The position numbers and the translations under genes are program-made. From Chitinophagaceae bacterium (GTDB lineage Bacteria > Bacteroidota > Bacteroidia > Chitinophagales > Chitinophagaceae), in NCBI GenBank assembly GCA_003136915.1, contig PLEB01000028.1, positions 1-6,829 of the forward strand: 6,829 nucleotides of DNA. The letters run 5' to 3'. The notes below the pieces were generated by a model. That model searched no databases, was not told the DNA's origin, and worked only from the letters and a program-made list of their open reading frames with translations. Positions within the stretch are counted from its first letter, which is position 1; every line of letters begins with the position of its first letter. Below are positions 1-6,822 of this stretch, piece by piece.

Positions 1-418
1 TCGCTGTGGTGAAAATACTTCTGTTCATTGCAGCCAAAGCCGTGTTTACACTTGCAGGAAGATAGTATTTACTAAATCCATCGGGGCGGGGAAGATTAGT
101 TAATCCATTCCATTTTGAAATATTGGACTTACCTATAGCATTATCCGGAGCCAGCGCTTCAAACGCCGCAATACCGGAATAAGCATAGTATCGCACGAAT
201 GCGACATTAGGAATAGCGGTTGCATCACGCTCCAGGCGAATCTGCATAGTGATCCATTTATCTATCACATCAGAAGAAAACCTGGAGGCATCATTATAGT
301 CCTGAATCAGAAAATGATCCGTTTTATTGCAGGCAATAAAACTACCGGTTAATAAAATCAAACAAAACAACATCCTGCCGATCGCCTTGTTTTTTAGTGA
401 AATGAATAATTGTTTCAT
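1..418 (-). CDS. Vanadium-dependent haloperoxidase / PAP2-like lipoprotein, N-terminal part
   Basis: The frame is open from an ATG at 418 to the left edge (139 codons, no stop), so the gene continues outside the window. The product begins with a basic stretch (KNKAIGR), a hydrophobic core (MLFCLILLTGSFIA) and Cys30, a lipoprotein signal with a slightly loose lipobox (FIAC). The mature part carries features I associate with the N-terminal helical region of Bacteroidota vanadium-dependent haloperoxidase / PAP2-like proteins: a W-I-T-M-Q-I-R-L helix, then VAFVRYYAYSGIAAFEAL, then a G-L-T-N-L-P-R-P segment and LPASVNTALAAMNRSIF. The catalytic His/Arg/Lys residues of that family lie further C-terminal and cannot be seen. 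An alternative start at Met16 would give a more compact signal peptide. There is no Shine-Dalgarno; the leader is A/T-rich. It is transcribed divergently from the sensor gene. The family call rests on recalled sequence pattern, not on a search. Confidence 0.7.
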   Translation of the reverse strand, partial: MKQLFISLKNKAIGRMLFCLILLTGSFIACNKTDHFLIQDYNDASRFSSDVIDKWITMQIRLERDATAIPNVAFVRYYAYSGIAAFEALAPDNAIGKSNISKWNGLTNLPRPDGFSKYYLPASVNTALAAMNRSIFTTA

Positions 419-697
419 AAATGTTGATTTAATTGTTAATGAAGAAATGATTGAAAAAACTTGATGATAGATTTAAATCGCTAAGAAAATTGGTTAAACC
501 CCGGTTCACGGTACGTAAACATCATGGCCTGAGAGAACAATGAAAGCAAGAAGGATCAGAGTTTGTTATTCGGACAAAGAAAGGGCAATTCGGGAGTGCC
601 GACAACAATGTAAACTGGTTGTATTGACCAGCTAATTGTAATGAACATGAGATTTTCCAGCCTGTTTAGGGGGTATAATTTCTCAAAACCATAGTTT

Positions 698-705
698 TAT
701 CTTTG
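698..705 (+). promoter_or_regulatory. Bacteroidota-type -7 promoter element of the sensor operon
   Basis: TATCTTTG matches the Bacteroidota sigma-ABfr -7 consensus TAnnTTTG at every defined position. No good -33 TTTG/TTG lies at the usual 19-21 bp upstream; that region is A/T-rich (GTATAATTTC). The element ends only 4 bases before the ATG at 710, so transcription would start at about the start codon. The message would then be leaderless or nearly so. Confidence 0.5.
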
Positions 706-709
706 TTGA

Positions 710-3700
710 ATGAAAAGGAATTCACATTTTGAAATTATTAATCCCACTTTCTTTTCAAACAGAAAAAAAATATATGTTTATATCGTTTTCCTTTCCACGA
801 TTCAATATTCATGCTGGAAGCCGAAGCAGCTAAACAACCTGGATCCGGGCGCTCCAAGAGTGGTAAAAGCAAATGGGTATGTTATAGCTAAAGCCAGCAC
901 CTTCCCGCCCCGAATAGTGCCGGTTGGCGAAGTAAAAAGTAGACTTGCCGGTAAACCTAAAGTAACTCAGATCATTTCTCACGAACATTCTGCAGGAATT
1001 CCACAAATTGCCTTAGCCGGCAATCCGCGCATATTCACTCCGGGTAAAGACAGCTTTAGACTTCCAAACATTGTATCTGCCAACGGCATCTCTGTAACAG
1101 CAGGCATACCCGAAGTGGTGATTGTCAAGGACGCTTCTATAAAAGATTTAGACCCCGAAAGCTTCAGTTCATTTAAAATATTGCAGGGGCTAAAGCATAA
1201 TATTATCCGCTGCATGATACAAGACAGAGCAGGGAATCTTTGGCTCGGTACGTATGGTGGAGGAGTAAGTAAATACGATGGAAAATATTTTACGCATTAT
1301 ACCAATGTCCAGGGCTTGAGCAACAATGCAGTCTGGAGCATTCTTGAAGACAAAGCAGGGAATCTTTGGTTCGGCACTTATGCCGGAGGACTTGATAAAT
1401 TTGATGGGAAAACTTTTACGCATTATTCAACCGCTGAGGGGTTAATCAATAATAATGTTCGCAGCATACTGGAAGACAAATCAGGAAATCTTTGGCTTGG
1501 CACGGACGGTGGCATTTCAATGTACAATGGAAGATCTTTTACAAATTATACTATTGCGCAGGGCTTATGTAATAATTTAATCCGTTGCGCATTGGAAGAC
1601 AAATCAGGGAATCTTTGGTTCGGCACACAAGGCGGAGGAGTGAGTAAATTCAATGGAAAATCTTTCATGAATTATACGACTGTTCACGGATTAGGCAATG
1701 ATATTGTTAATTGCATATTGGAAGACAAAACCGGAATTCTTTGGTTCGGTACAAATGCTGGTGTTACAAAATACGATGGAAAATCTTTTTCGAATTATAC
1801 TACTGCACAGGGTCTTAGCAATAATATCGTTCTTAGCATTCGTCAAGAAAACACCGGGAATCTCTGGTTCGGTACACAGGGCAGTGGGGTTTGTAAATTC
1901 AATGGGAAATCTTTCACTCATTATACTACTGCCGAAGGTTTAAGCAATGATATTATTTTTTGCATAATGGAAGACAGAACAGGTAATCTTTGGTTTGGTA
2001 CCAATGGCGGCGGGGTCTGTAATTACCAGGGAACATCTTTTACACATTATACCACTAACCAGGGATTGACAAATAATAATGTGATGAGCATTTTAGAGGA
2101 CAAAAAAGGAAATCTTTGGTTCGGAACATGGGGAGGTGGCGTAAGTAAATACGATGGAAAAACTTTCTCCAATTATACCACTGCGCAGGGCCTGGGCAAT
2201 GACGTTGTGTTTAGCATACTGGAGGACAATGCTGGAAATATTTGGTTCGGAACTCAAGGCAAAGGCTTAAGTAAATTTGATGGAAAAACTTTTACGAACT
2301 ATAACGCTGCCGAAGGATTCAGCAATGAGGGTGTGTGGAGCATGGTGGAAGATAAAGAAGGACATCTTTGGTTCGGATCTTATGGCGGAGGTATTATTAA
2401 GTTCGATGGAGAATCTTTCACGCATTTTAGCAGCGCCCAGGGGTTGAGCAGCGAGATAGTTAATTTAATGATAGATAAAGCCGGAAATATTTGGAGCAGC
2501 ACCTGGGGCGCGGGAGCCAATAAATATGATGGCCACTCCTTTACCAATTTTACAATTGCCGGCGGACTGTCCAACAATCAGGTGACCGGTACTTTAGAGG
2601 ACAGAAACGGAAATATCTGGATCGCCACAAGCGGTGGCGGAGTGGACAAATATGACGGAAAAACTTTTACCAATTACAGCACTGACCAGGGTTTAAGCAA
2701 TAATAACCTTACCAGCCTGATGGAAGATCAAAAAGGAAATCTCTGGTTCGGCACCCGCCGAGGCTTGAACAGGATGATAAGCCAAGACAATTATCCGCCT
2801 GCTAAAAATTCTATTGAAACAAAATCAGATATCGGAGCACCTTTATTTAAAAATTATTTGAGTGCAGATGGTTTTTTAGGACTGAATTGTTATCAAAATT
2901 CAATTTTAGAAGATAGTCACGGTACGATCTGGGTCGGAACCGGAGACCGATTAACCTGCTACCATCCCGAAGGAGAAATACCGGACAGCATTCCACCAAA
3001 TATCCAATTAAGCAACGTGGCCCTTTTTAATGAAAATATCAATTGGCCCCTGTTAGCAGAAAAAAAAGATACAACATTACTTCTTGGTAATGGCGTGACT
3101 CTCAGCGGGTTTAAATTTGATAATTTATCCAAATGGTACAGCGTACCCGAAAACTTAAGTCTGGCATATAACAATAATTACGTGACCTTTAAATTTATTG
3201 GTATTACTTTAAAAAGCCCTTACGCAGTAAAATATCAATATAAATTGGATGGATTAGATAAAAACTGGAGCGCAATTACCGATAGAAATGAAGCGCCATA
3301 TGGCAACTTACCGAATGGCGATTACACCTTCAAAGTAAAAGCTATGAACAGCGAAGGCTTTTGGAGTAATGAATTGAATTATTTCTTCACCGTTACTCCT
3401 CCCTGGTGGAAAACAATTTGGTTTCGTACGATAGAATTTGTTTTCGTAATATTGGTACTGTACAGTATTTACCGCTATCGGCTCAATCAGGTTTTACGAT
3501 TGCAAGCCATCCGTAACAAAATTGCGCACGACTTGCATGATGATATTGGCAGTACGCTCAACAGCATCTCCATATACAGCCAGATTGCTCAACAGGACCC
3601 CGATAAAAAACAAGCAGCACTTGAAATGATTGGTGACAGTTCAAGAAAAGTAATTGATTCAATGAGCGATATTGTTTGGGCCGTCAATCCTGCCAATGAT

Positions 3701-4093
3701 TCTTTTGAGAATATTATACTACGCATGCGTTCACTTGCATTTAATTTATTGCGGGCAAAAAACATTGAGTTTACCTTTCATGCGAATGAAAACCTAAATC
3801 ATATAAAGCTATCAATGGAAATGCGGCGAAATTTTTTTCTCATCTTCAAAGAATCTTTAAACAATTTAGTAAAGTATTCTGAGGCTACGCTTGCTTCCAT
3901 ACAATTATCCATTGAAGGCTCATCCGTAAAATTAATTATCCGGGATAATGGAAAAGGATTTGATCCTTTAGTACCCGCCAATGGCAATGGATTGAACAAT
4001 ATACAAAGCAGGGCAAAAGAAATGAAGGCGCAAATAAAAATTGAGTCGACTATAGGTGAAGGAACAAGTACAGAATTACTTTTAAGATTATGA
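710..4093 (+). CDS. Propeller-type sensor histidine kinase (14 Reg_prop blades, Y_Y_Y, HisKA_3, HATPase_c)
   Basis: This is a membrane sensor kinase of 1127 residues. Residues 19-35 form a hydrophobic export signal ending in YSC (Cys35; the lipobox is poor because -3 is Gln). Residues 46-142 are a Pro/Gly-patterned segment with recurring [AG]-x-P units. Residues ~163-754 hold 14 repeats of about 42 residues with the core L-E-D-x-x-G-N-L-W-F-G-T, which fits two seven-bladed propellers. A Y_Y_Y domain lies at ~838-896 (YQYKLDGLDKNWS), one transmembrane helix at ~903-921, and HisKA_3 at ~934-1000 with phosphoacceptor His943 (DLHDDIG). The HATPase spans ~1036-1127, with N box KESLNN (1047-1052), G1 DNGKG (1079-1083) and G2 GNGLNN (1092-1097). 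All kinase motifs are intact. The periplasmic part should bind a ligand, and the kinase should phosphorylate the regulator encoded next, which overlaps it by ATGA. Unlike classical hybrid systems (HTCS), there is no fused receiver or AraC domain. The ligand is unknown. No other ATG occurs until residue 169, so the start at 710 is the only ATG choice that keeps the signal. Confidence 0.93.
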   Translation: MKRNSHFEIINPTFFSNRKKIYVYIVFLSTIQYSCWKPKQLNNLDPGAPRVVKANGYVIAKASTFPPRIVPVGEVKSRLAGKPKVTQIISHEHSAGIPQIALAGNPRIFTPGKDSFRLPNIVSANGISVTAGIPEVVIVKDASIKDLDPESFSSFKILQGLKHNIIRCMIQDRAGNLWLGTYGGGVSKYDGKYFTHYTNVQGLSNNAVWSILEDKAGNLWFGTYAGGLDKFDGKTFTHYSTAEGLINNNVRSILEDKSGNLWLGTDGGISMYNGRSFTNYTIAQGLCNNLIRCALEDKSGNLWFGTQGGGVSKFNGKSFMNYTTVHGLGNDIVNCILEDKTGILWFGTNAGVTKYDGKSFSNYTTAQGLSNNIVLSIRQENTGNLWFGTQGSGVCKFNGKSFTHYTTAEGLSNDIIFCIMEDRTGNLWFGTNGGGVCNYQGTSFTHYTTNQGLTNNNVMSILEDKKGNLWFGTWGGGVSKYDGKTFSNYTTAQGLGNDVVFSILEDNAGNIWFGTQGKGLSKFDGKTFTNYNAAEGFSNEGVWSMVEDKEGHLWFGSYGGGIIKFDGESFTHFSSAQGLSSEIVNLMIDKAGNIWSSTWGAGANKYDGHSFTNFTIAGGLSNNQVTGTLEDRNGNIWIATSGGGVDKYDGKTFTNYSTDQGLSNNNLTSLMEDQKGNLWFGTRRGLNRMISQDNYPPAKNSIETKSDIGAPLFKNYLSADGFLGLNCYQNSILEDSHGTIWVGTGDRLTCYHPEGEIPDSIPPNIQLSNVALFNENINWPLLAEKKDTTLLLGNGVTLSGFKFDNLSKWYSVPENLSLAYNNNYVTFKFIGITLKSPYAVKYQYKLDGLDKNWSAITDRNEAPYGNLPNGDYTFKVKAMNSEGFWSNELNYFFTVTPPWWKTIWFRTIEFVFVILVLYSIYRYRLNQVLRLQAIRNKIAHDLHDDIGSTLNSISIYSQIAQQDPDKKQAALEMIGDSSRKVIDSMSDIVWAVNPANDSFENIILRMRSLAFNLLRAKNIEFTFHANENLNHIKLSMEMRRNFFLIFKESLNNLVKYSEATLASIQLSIEGSSVKLIIRDNGKGFDPLVPANGNGLNNIQSRAKEMKAQIKIESTIGEGTSTELLLRL
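1202..2971 (+). repeat. 14 tandem propeller-blade repeats, mostly 126-bp period, inside the sensor gene
   Basis: The coding sequence repeats with a period of 123-126 bp. Each unit encodes roughly NNxVxSILEDKxGNLWFGT, then GGGVSKYDGKSFTxYTTAQGLS. I count cores at residues 170-181, 212-223, 254-265, 295-306, 337-348, 378-389, 420-431, 462-473, 504-515, 546-557, 587-598, 628-640, 671-682 and 733-744. Blades 3, 5 and 11 are one residue short. Blade 11 has lost the ED and GT positions (IDKAGNIWSST). Between blades 13 and 14 an insertion (~690-722) breaks the period. At base level the units differ at many synonymous sites, so the array is an old protein repeat and not a recent expansion. Confidence 0.9.
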
Positions 4094-4728
4094 GCATAAG
4101 GGTCGCCATATATGAAGACAACCACAACTTGCGCACAGGCCTGTATCAGCTTATTGACGGAACTGATGGCTTTCAATGTGTTGGCGCTTTTGCCAATTGC
4201 GACTTGATGATGAAGCAAATAGAGGAAACAAAACCTGATGTGGTTCTGATGGATATTGAATTGCCCGGTATTTCAGGAATAGAAGCTGTAAAAATATTGA
4301 AGGAGAGATTTCCTGAGGTAAAAGTCTTGATGGAAACTATCTTCGAGGATAATAATAAAATATTCGATTCAATTTGTAATGGTGCGGAAGGATATATTCT
4401 GAAAAATACGCCACCAGCACTTATCCTTTCATCTATCAAAGAAATTTATGATGGTGGTGCTCCTATGACACCCAGTGTGGCCAGTAAAGTGTTGAAGATG
4501 TTCAAGAATAATTCATTTTCATCTTTCAAAGAGGCCAACAATCTGACAGAAAGGGAAAGAGAAATATTGAAATCCCTGGTCGAAGGAATGAGCTACAAAA
4601 TGATCTCATCCACTTGTTTTATTAGTATAGACACTGTAAGCGGGCATATTAAAAATATTTATAAAAAATTGCAGGTTCATTCAAAATCTGAAGCCGTAGT
4701 AAAAGCGCTGAAGGGGAAGATAATTTAG
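4090..4728 (+). CDS. NarL/FixJ (LuxR-type) response regulator
   Basis: This is the cognate DNA-binding regulator of the preceding kinase: 212 residues, the usual length for the NarL family. The receiver domain (~3-120) has the acidic pair Glu9/Asp10, phosphoacceptor Asp55 in VVLMDIELPG, Thr83 in the switch position and Lys105 in GYILKNTPP. The C-terminal LuxR helix-turn-helix (~149-210) reads LTEREREILKSLVEG, then ISIDTVSGHIKNIYKKLQV, the standard tetra-helical pattern. Residue 82, just before the switch Thr, is Glu where a hydrophobic residue or Gln is more usual; I do not expect this to inactivate the protein. The start codon overlaps the kinase stop (ATGA), so translational coupling is likely, and there is no Shine-Dalgarno. 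The target promoters cannot be read from this window. The neighbouring glucanase gene is one candidate, and autoregulation is another. Confidence 0.93.
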   Translation: MSIRVAIYEDNHNLRTGLYQLIDGTDGFQCVGAFANCDLMMKQIEETKPDVVLMDIELPGISGIEAVKILKERFPEVKVLMETIFEDNNKIFDSICNGAEGYILKNTPPALILSSIKEIYDGGAPMTPSVASKVLKMFKNNSFSSFKEANNLTEREREILKSLVEGMSYKMISSTCFISIDTVSGHIKNIYKKLQVHSKSEAVVKALKGKII

Positions 4729-4747
4729 AAATCATAACTGCGATTAC

Positions 4748-4762
4748 TTTGCAGCCTGCAAA
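4748..4762. terminator. Small hairpin in the convergent gap, possible weak terminator
   Basis: TTTGCA and TGCAAA flank a three-base loop (GCC), a perfect 6-bp stem located 20 bases after the regulator stop and 51 bases past the glucanase stop. On the plus strand the bases after it are T-rich (down to a CTCTTTTT run near 4780) but not a tight U-tract; the minus-strand side is not U-rich. It is in the right place to separate two convergent units, but the stem is short and rich in A-T pairs. Confidence 0.3.
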
Positions 4763-4812
4763 ATTTGATATTCTTGTTTCCTCTTTTTAATCGTTTCCTA
4801 TTTGCCTTTAGA

Positions 4813-5841
4813 TTATTGATATACACGAACATAATCCACTTCCATCTGATCCGTGGTAAAGGCAGGATCAACCGATCCTCCAAAATTCCCGCCCATGGCG
4901 ACGTTTAAAATAATAAAAAATTGCTGGTTAAATGGTATACCAAGATTGTTGGTTAGAGTATAATACACAACACCATCCACGGAAAGCTGGATAGACGCGG
5001 GCGTCCACATAGCTGAATATACGTGAAAAGCTGTGCTCGCGGTGGTAATCGGTGTAGTGGACCCATCGCCGTACTGACCTACTTCGGTAGGATAATGCAA
5101 GGTGCCATAGATGGTGGATTTCGCGCTGCCGCTTTGTTCCATGATATCGATTTCACCACATGCCGGCCATCCTGCGGTGGCAAAGTTATTTCCCAACATC
5201 CAAATGGCCGGCCAGGTACCAATACTGGCAGGTAATTTAGCACGCACATCAATTCTGCCATATTGAAATGAATATAGATTGTTCGTCAGCATCCTTGCAG
5301 AGGTATATGCGCTGCCATCATATGATTCTTTCGTGGCAATGATCTTCAGTGTTCCGTTGGAAACAATGGCATTCGCCTGCCTGTTCGTATAGTATTCCAA
5401 TTCATTATTGCCCCATCCTCCGCTGCCTGTTCCAATATCGAATCCCCATTTGGAAGGATCAGGAGAACCCGGCGTATCAAACTCGTCAGACCATGCCAGG
5501 GTAAGTGCAACGGCGACACTCACCGAAATTGTTTTTGAAATCGTTTGCCCCCCGGCGCTTTTTGCAGTGACTGTTACCGTATAGGTGCCCGAAAAGGGAT
5601 ACTTATAGGTAATATTTCCACCAACATCATTTTGTGCAATATAGTTTCCAAAATCATAATCATATTTAACTGCATTGGTTGCAGAGGCAGTAAATGAAAC
5701 GTTACCACTGCTGTCAGTACTTACAACGGCACTGATGGTTAAGTCGGATGGTGTGACAACGGGCGTTCCTGAGCCACTTTTTTTACTGCAGGAAACCGAT
5801 AACATTGAAAAGATCATTAAAATGACTGTCAGCGATTTCAT
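4813..5841 (-). CDS. GH16 endo-beta-1,3-glucanase (laminarinase-like) lipoprotein with PKD-like domain
   Basis: The product is predicted to hydrolyse internal beta-1,3 (or mixed 1,3/1,4) glucan links at the cell surface or in the periplasm. From the ATG at 5841 the protein has 342 residues. Residues 1-17 are a signal peptide ending at Cys18 (MLSVSC-SKK), followed by a Ser/Gly/Pro/Thr linker. A PKD-like beta-sandwich spans ~35-112 (VKYDYDFGN, then YPFSGTYTVTVTA). The GH16 domain spans ~115-342, opening with LAWSDEFDTPG and WGNNELEYYT and ending DYVRVYQ. The catalytic motif GEIDIMEQ holds nucleophile Glu230, Asp232 and acid/base Glu235. The ExDxxE form with the extra Met is the laminarinase/agarase type, not the lichenase ExDxE type. 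GTWPAIWMLG, a substrate-cleft motif typical of laminarinases, precedes it. The frame extends upstream to an ATG at 5895, but that start would put 18 mostly non-hydrophobic residues before the signal, so 5841 is preferred. The exact glucan preference is uncertain. It is convergent with the two-component operon. Confidence 0.93.
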   Translation of the reverse strand: MKSLTVILMIFSMLSVSCSKKSGSGTPVVTPSDLTISAVVSTDSSGNVSFTASATNAVKYDYDFGNYIAQNDVGGNITYKYPFSGTYTVTVTAKSAGGQTISKTISVSVAVALTLAWSDEFDTPGSPDPSKWGFDIGTGSGGWGNNELEYYTNRQANAIVSNGTLKIIATKESYDGSAYTSARMLTNNLYSFQYGRIDVRAKLPASIGTWPAIWMLGNNFATAGWPACGEIDIMEQSGSAKSTIYGTLHYPTEVGQYGDGSTTPITTASTAFHVYSAMWTPASIQLSVDGVVYYTLTNNLGIPFNQQFFIILNVAMGGNFGGSVDPAFTTDQMEVDYVRVYQ

Positions 5842-6020
5842 ATTTTTTATTTCAGGTTTGACGGGCAACACATGGGAATGAAAATGCTTGAGCAAATCTT
5901 CAGCCTAAAATGTTCTACTAAATTAGTAATTTAAGAGAGTAAAACGAAGAATTGCCCAAACGCCACAGAATCGGAGTTTTTTCTAAGAAGGAGTAGACCC
6001 AAGTAGCCCGAGCATGAGAA

Positions 6021-6048
6021 AACCTCCCTTAAAAAATAAAGGGAGGTT
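6021..6048 (-). terminator. Rho-independent terminator of the 6106-6822 gene
   Basis: A perfect 10-bp inverted repeat (AACCTCCCTT / AAGGGAGGTT) encloses an 8-base A/T loop. Read on the minus strand, the stem runs directly into TTCT, giving a TTTTCT tail including the last stem bases. It lies 57 bases past the stop of the duplicated-domain lipoprotein gene and about 180 bases before the glucanase start, so it should insulate the two minus-strand genes. The plus-strand side also continues T-rich (CTTCATTT), but no plus-strand gene ends here. Confidence 0.8.
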
Positions 6049-6105
6049 CTTCATTTATTAAAATGTAAACTTTCTGCGATAAAGGGGTACTTACACTGAA
6101 CAGGG

Positions 6106-6822
6106 TCATTTAACCAATCTGTACCAGCGAATCGTTGGAGGTCCATCCACCCCGGCATCCTTCATAATCTTTTTTAATTCGGGTGAAGCCGCCCTTGCTT
6201 TTGCTTTTGCCATATCACTGACAGCGAAAACAACATATACCATATTGGAATCAACTATGCCTCGGGCCAATCCCCGGTCAACCAGTCCATTGGCAGTTCT
6301 TACAGCGGTGCCTTCTCCATCAAATGCTTTTAACCAGGTATCAAAATCTTTTACGTGATGAGCTACCATTAAACGCTCTGTTAATTCAGTTGGGGAATCG
6401 TCATTGCGCACAACTTCAGCATAGGAAAATGTGGGTGGGCCGCTTACGCCTGCTTTCTTCATCCTTTTTTTCAGTTCCGGCAGAGTGGAAAAAGTTTTAG
6501 CCTTTTGCAGATCGTCCATTTTGTCGATGACATAAACGAGGTTGGAATCTTTCAAATCCCGTCCAATCAAATAATCTGTGATCCCATAAGTTTTGCGCAC
6601 AGAATCATGCGCAAAGTATTCTACTTCCCATTTATCGAAATTCTTAACCGGGTGCTGGATCATTACGACTTTGAAAGGGGTAAATACAGGTTTTACATCT
6701 GCAGGAGCAGCAACCGCAGCTGTGGTATCGACCGCTTTAGCTTCTTCTTTTCCCGGTCCGCTATTGCAGGAAAGAAGTAATACAACCCATGAGATGACAA
6801 TCGGGACAGGCATTCGTTTCAT
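6106..6822 (-). CDS. Lipoprotein of unknown function with two copies of a ~89-residue domain
   Basis: The gene encodes 238 residues, starting 7 bases from the window edge. Residues 1-18 are a signal peptide with a good lipobox (LLSC, Cys19), followed by an Ala/acidic linker (~22-48). Two homologous domains follow at ~50-138 and ~149-237. They share H-[PH]-V-K-[ND]-F-D-x-W (57-65 and 155-163), D-S-N-[LM]-V-Y-V (92-98 and 191-197) and P-E-L-K-K-x-M-K-x-A-G-V-x-G-P-P-T (115-131 and 214-230). The alternation of strand-like and helix-like segments suggests a dimeric alpha/beta-barrel (ferredoxin-like, ABM-like) fold, with the duplication forming an internal pseudo-dimer; this is inference. I do not recognise a characterised family, and no catalytic residues can be named. 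Met4 is an alternative start. A run of A precedes the ATG and there is no Shine-Dalgarno. The gene is followed by a strong terminator, so it is either alone or last in an operon coming from the right. Confidence 0.85.
   Translation of the reverse strand: MKRMPVPIVISWVVLLLSCNSGPGKEEAKAVDTTAAVAAPADVKPVFTPFKVVMIQHPVKNFDKWEVEYFAHDSVRKTYGITDYLIGRDLKDSNLVYVIDKMDDLQKAKTFSTLPELKKRMKKAGVSGPPTFSYAEVVRNDDSPTELTERLMVAHHVKDFDTWLKAFDGEGTAVRTANGLVDRGLARGIVDSNMVYVVFAVSDMAKAKARAASPELKKIMKDAGVDGPPTIRWYRLVK

Noticed and set aside
481..520. GC-richer patch with GGTTCACGGTACG in the divergent intergenic region, considered as a tRNA or structured RNA remnant
   Set aside because: No cloverleaf arms or paired stems could be assembled around it; only the short TACGTA palindrome is present.
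1202..2760. Regularly spaced repeated DNA that could be taken for a satellite or CRISPR-like array
   Set aside because: The ~126-bp period stays in one reading frame and encodes propeller blades. Units differ at synonymous sites, and there are no short identical repeats with unique spacers.
3799..4218. 139-codon open frame on the minus strand across the kinase/regulator junction
   Set aside because: It lies opposite two well-supported genes, carries no recognisable domain, and its sequence reads as the complement of conserved HATPase and receiver motifs.
5023..5235. Plus-strand open frame of 70 codons opposite the GH16 catalytic region
   Set aside because: It overlaps the conserved active-site coding sequence on the other strand and has no features of its own.
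5842..5895. Longer start for the glucanase at 5895
   Set aside because: It would add 18 residues (MLKHFHSHVLPVKPEIKN) before an otherwise standard lipoprotein signal whose own ATG is at 5841.
6505..6780. Plus-strand open frame of about 91 codons opposite the duplicated-domain lipoprotein
   Set aside because: The minus-strand gene has a signal peptide, lipobox and internal domain duplication; the plus frame shows none of these and looks like a shadow.
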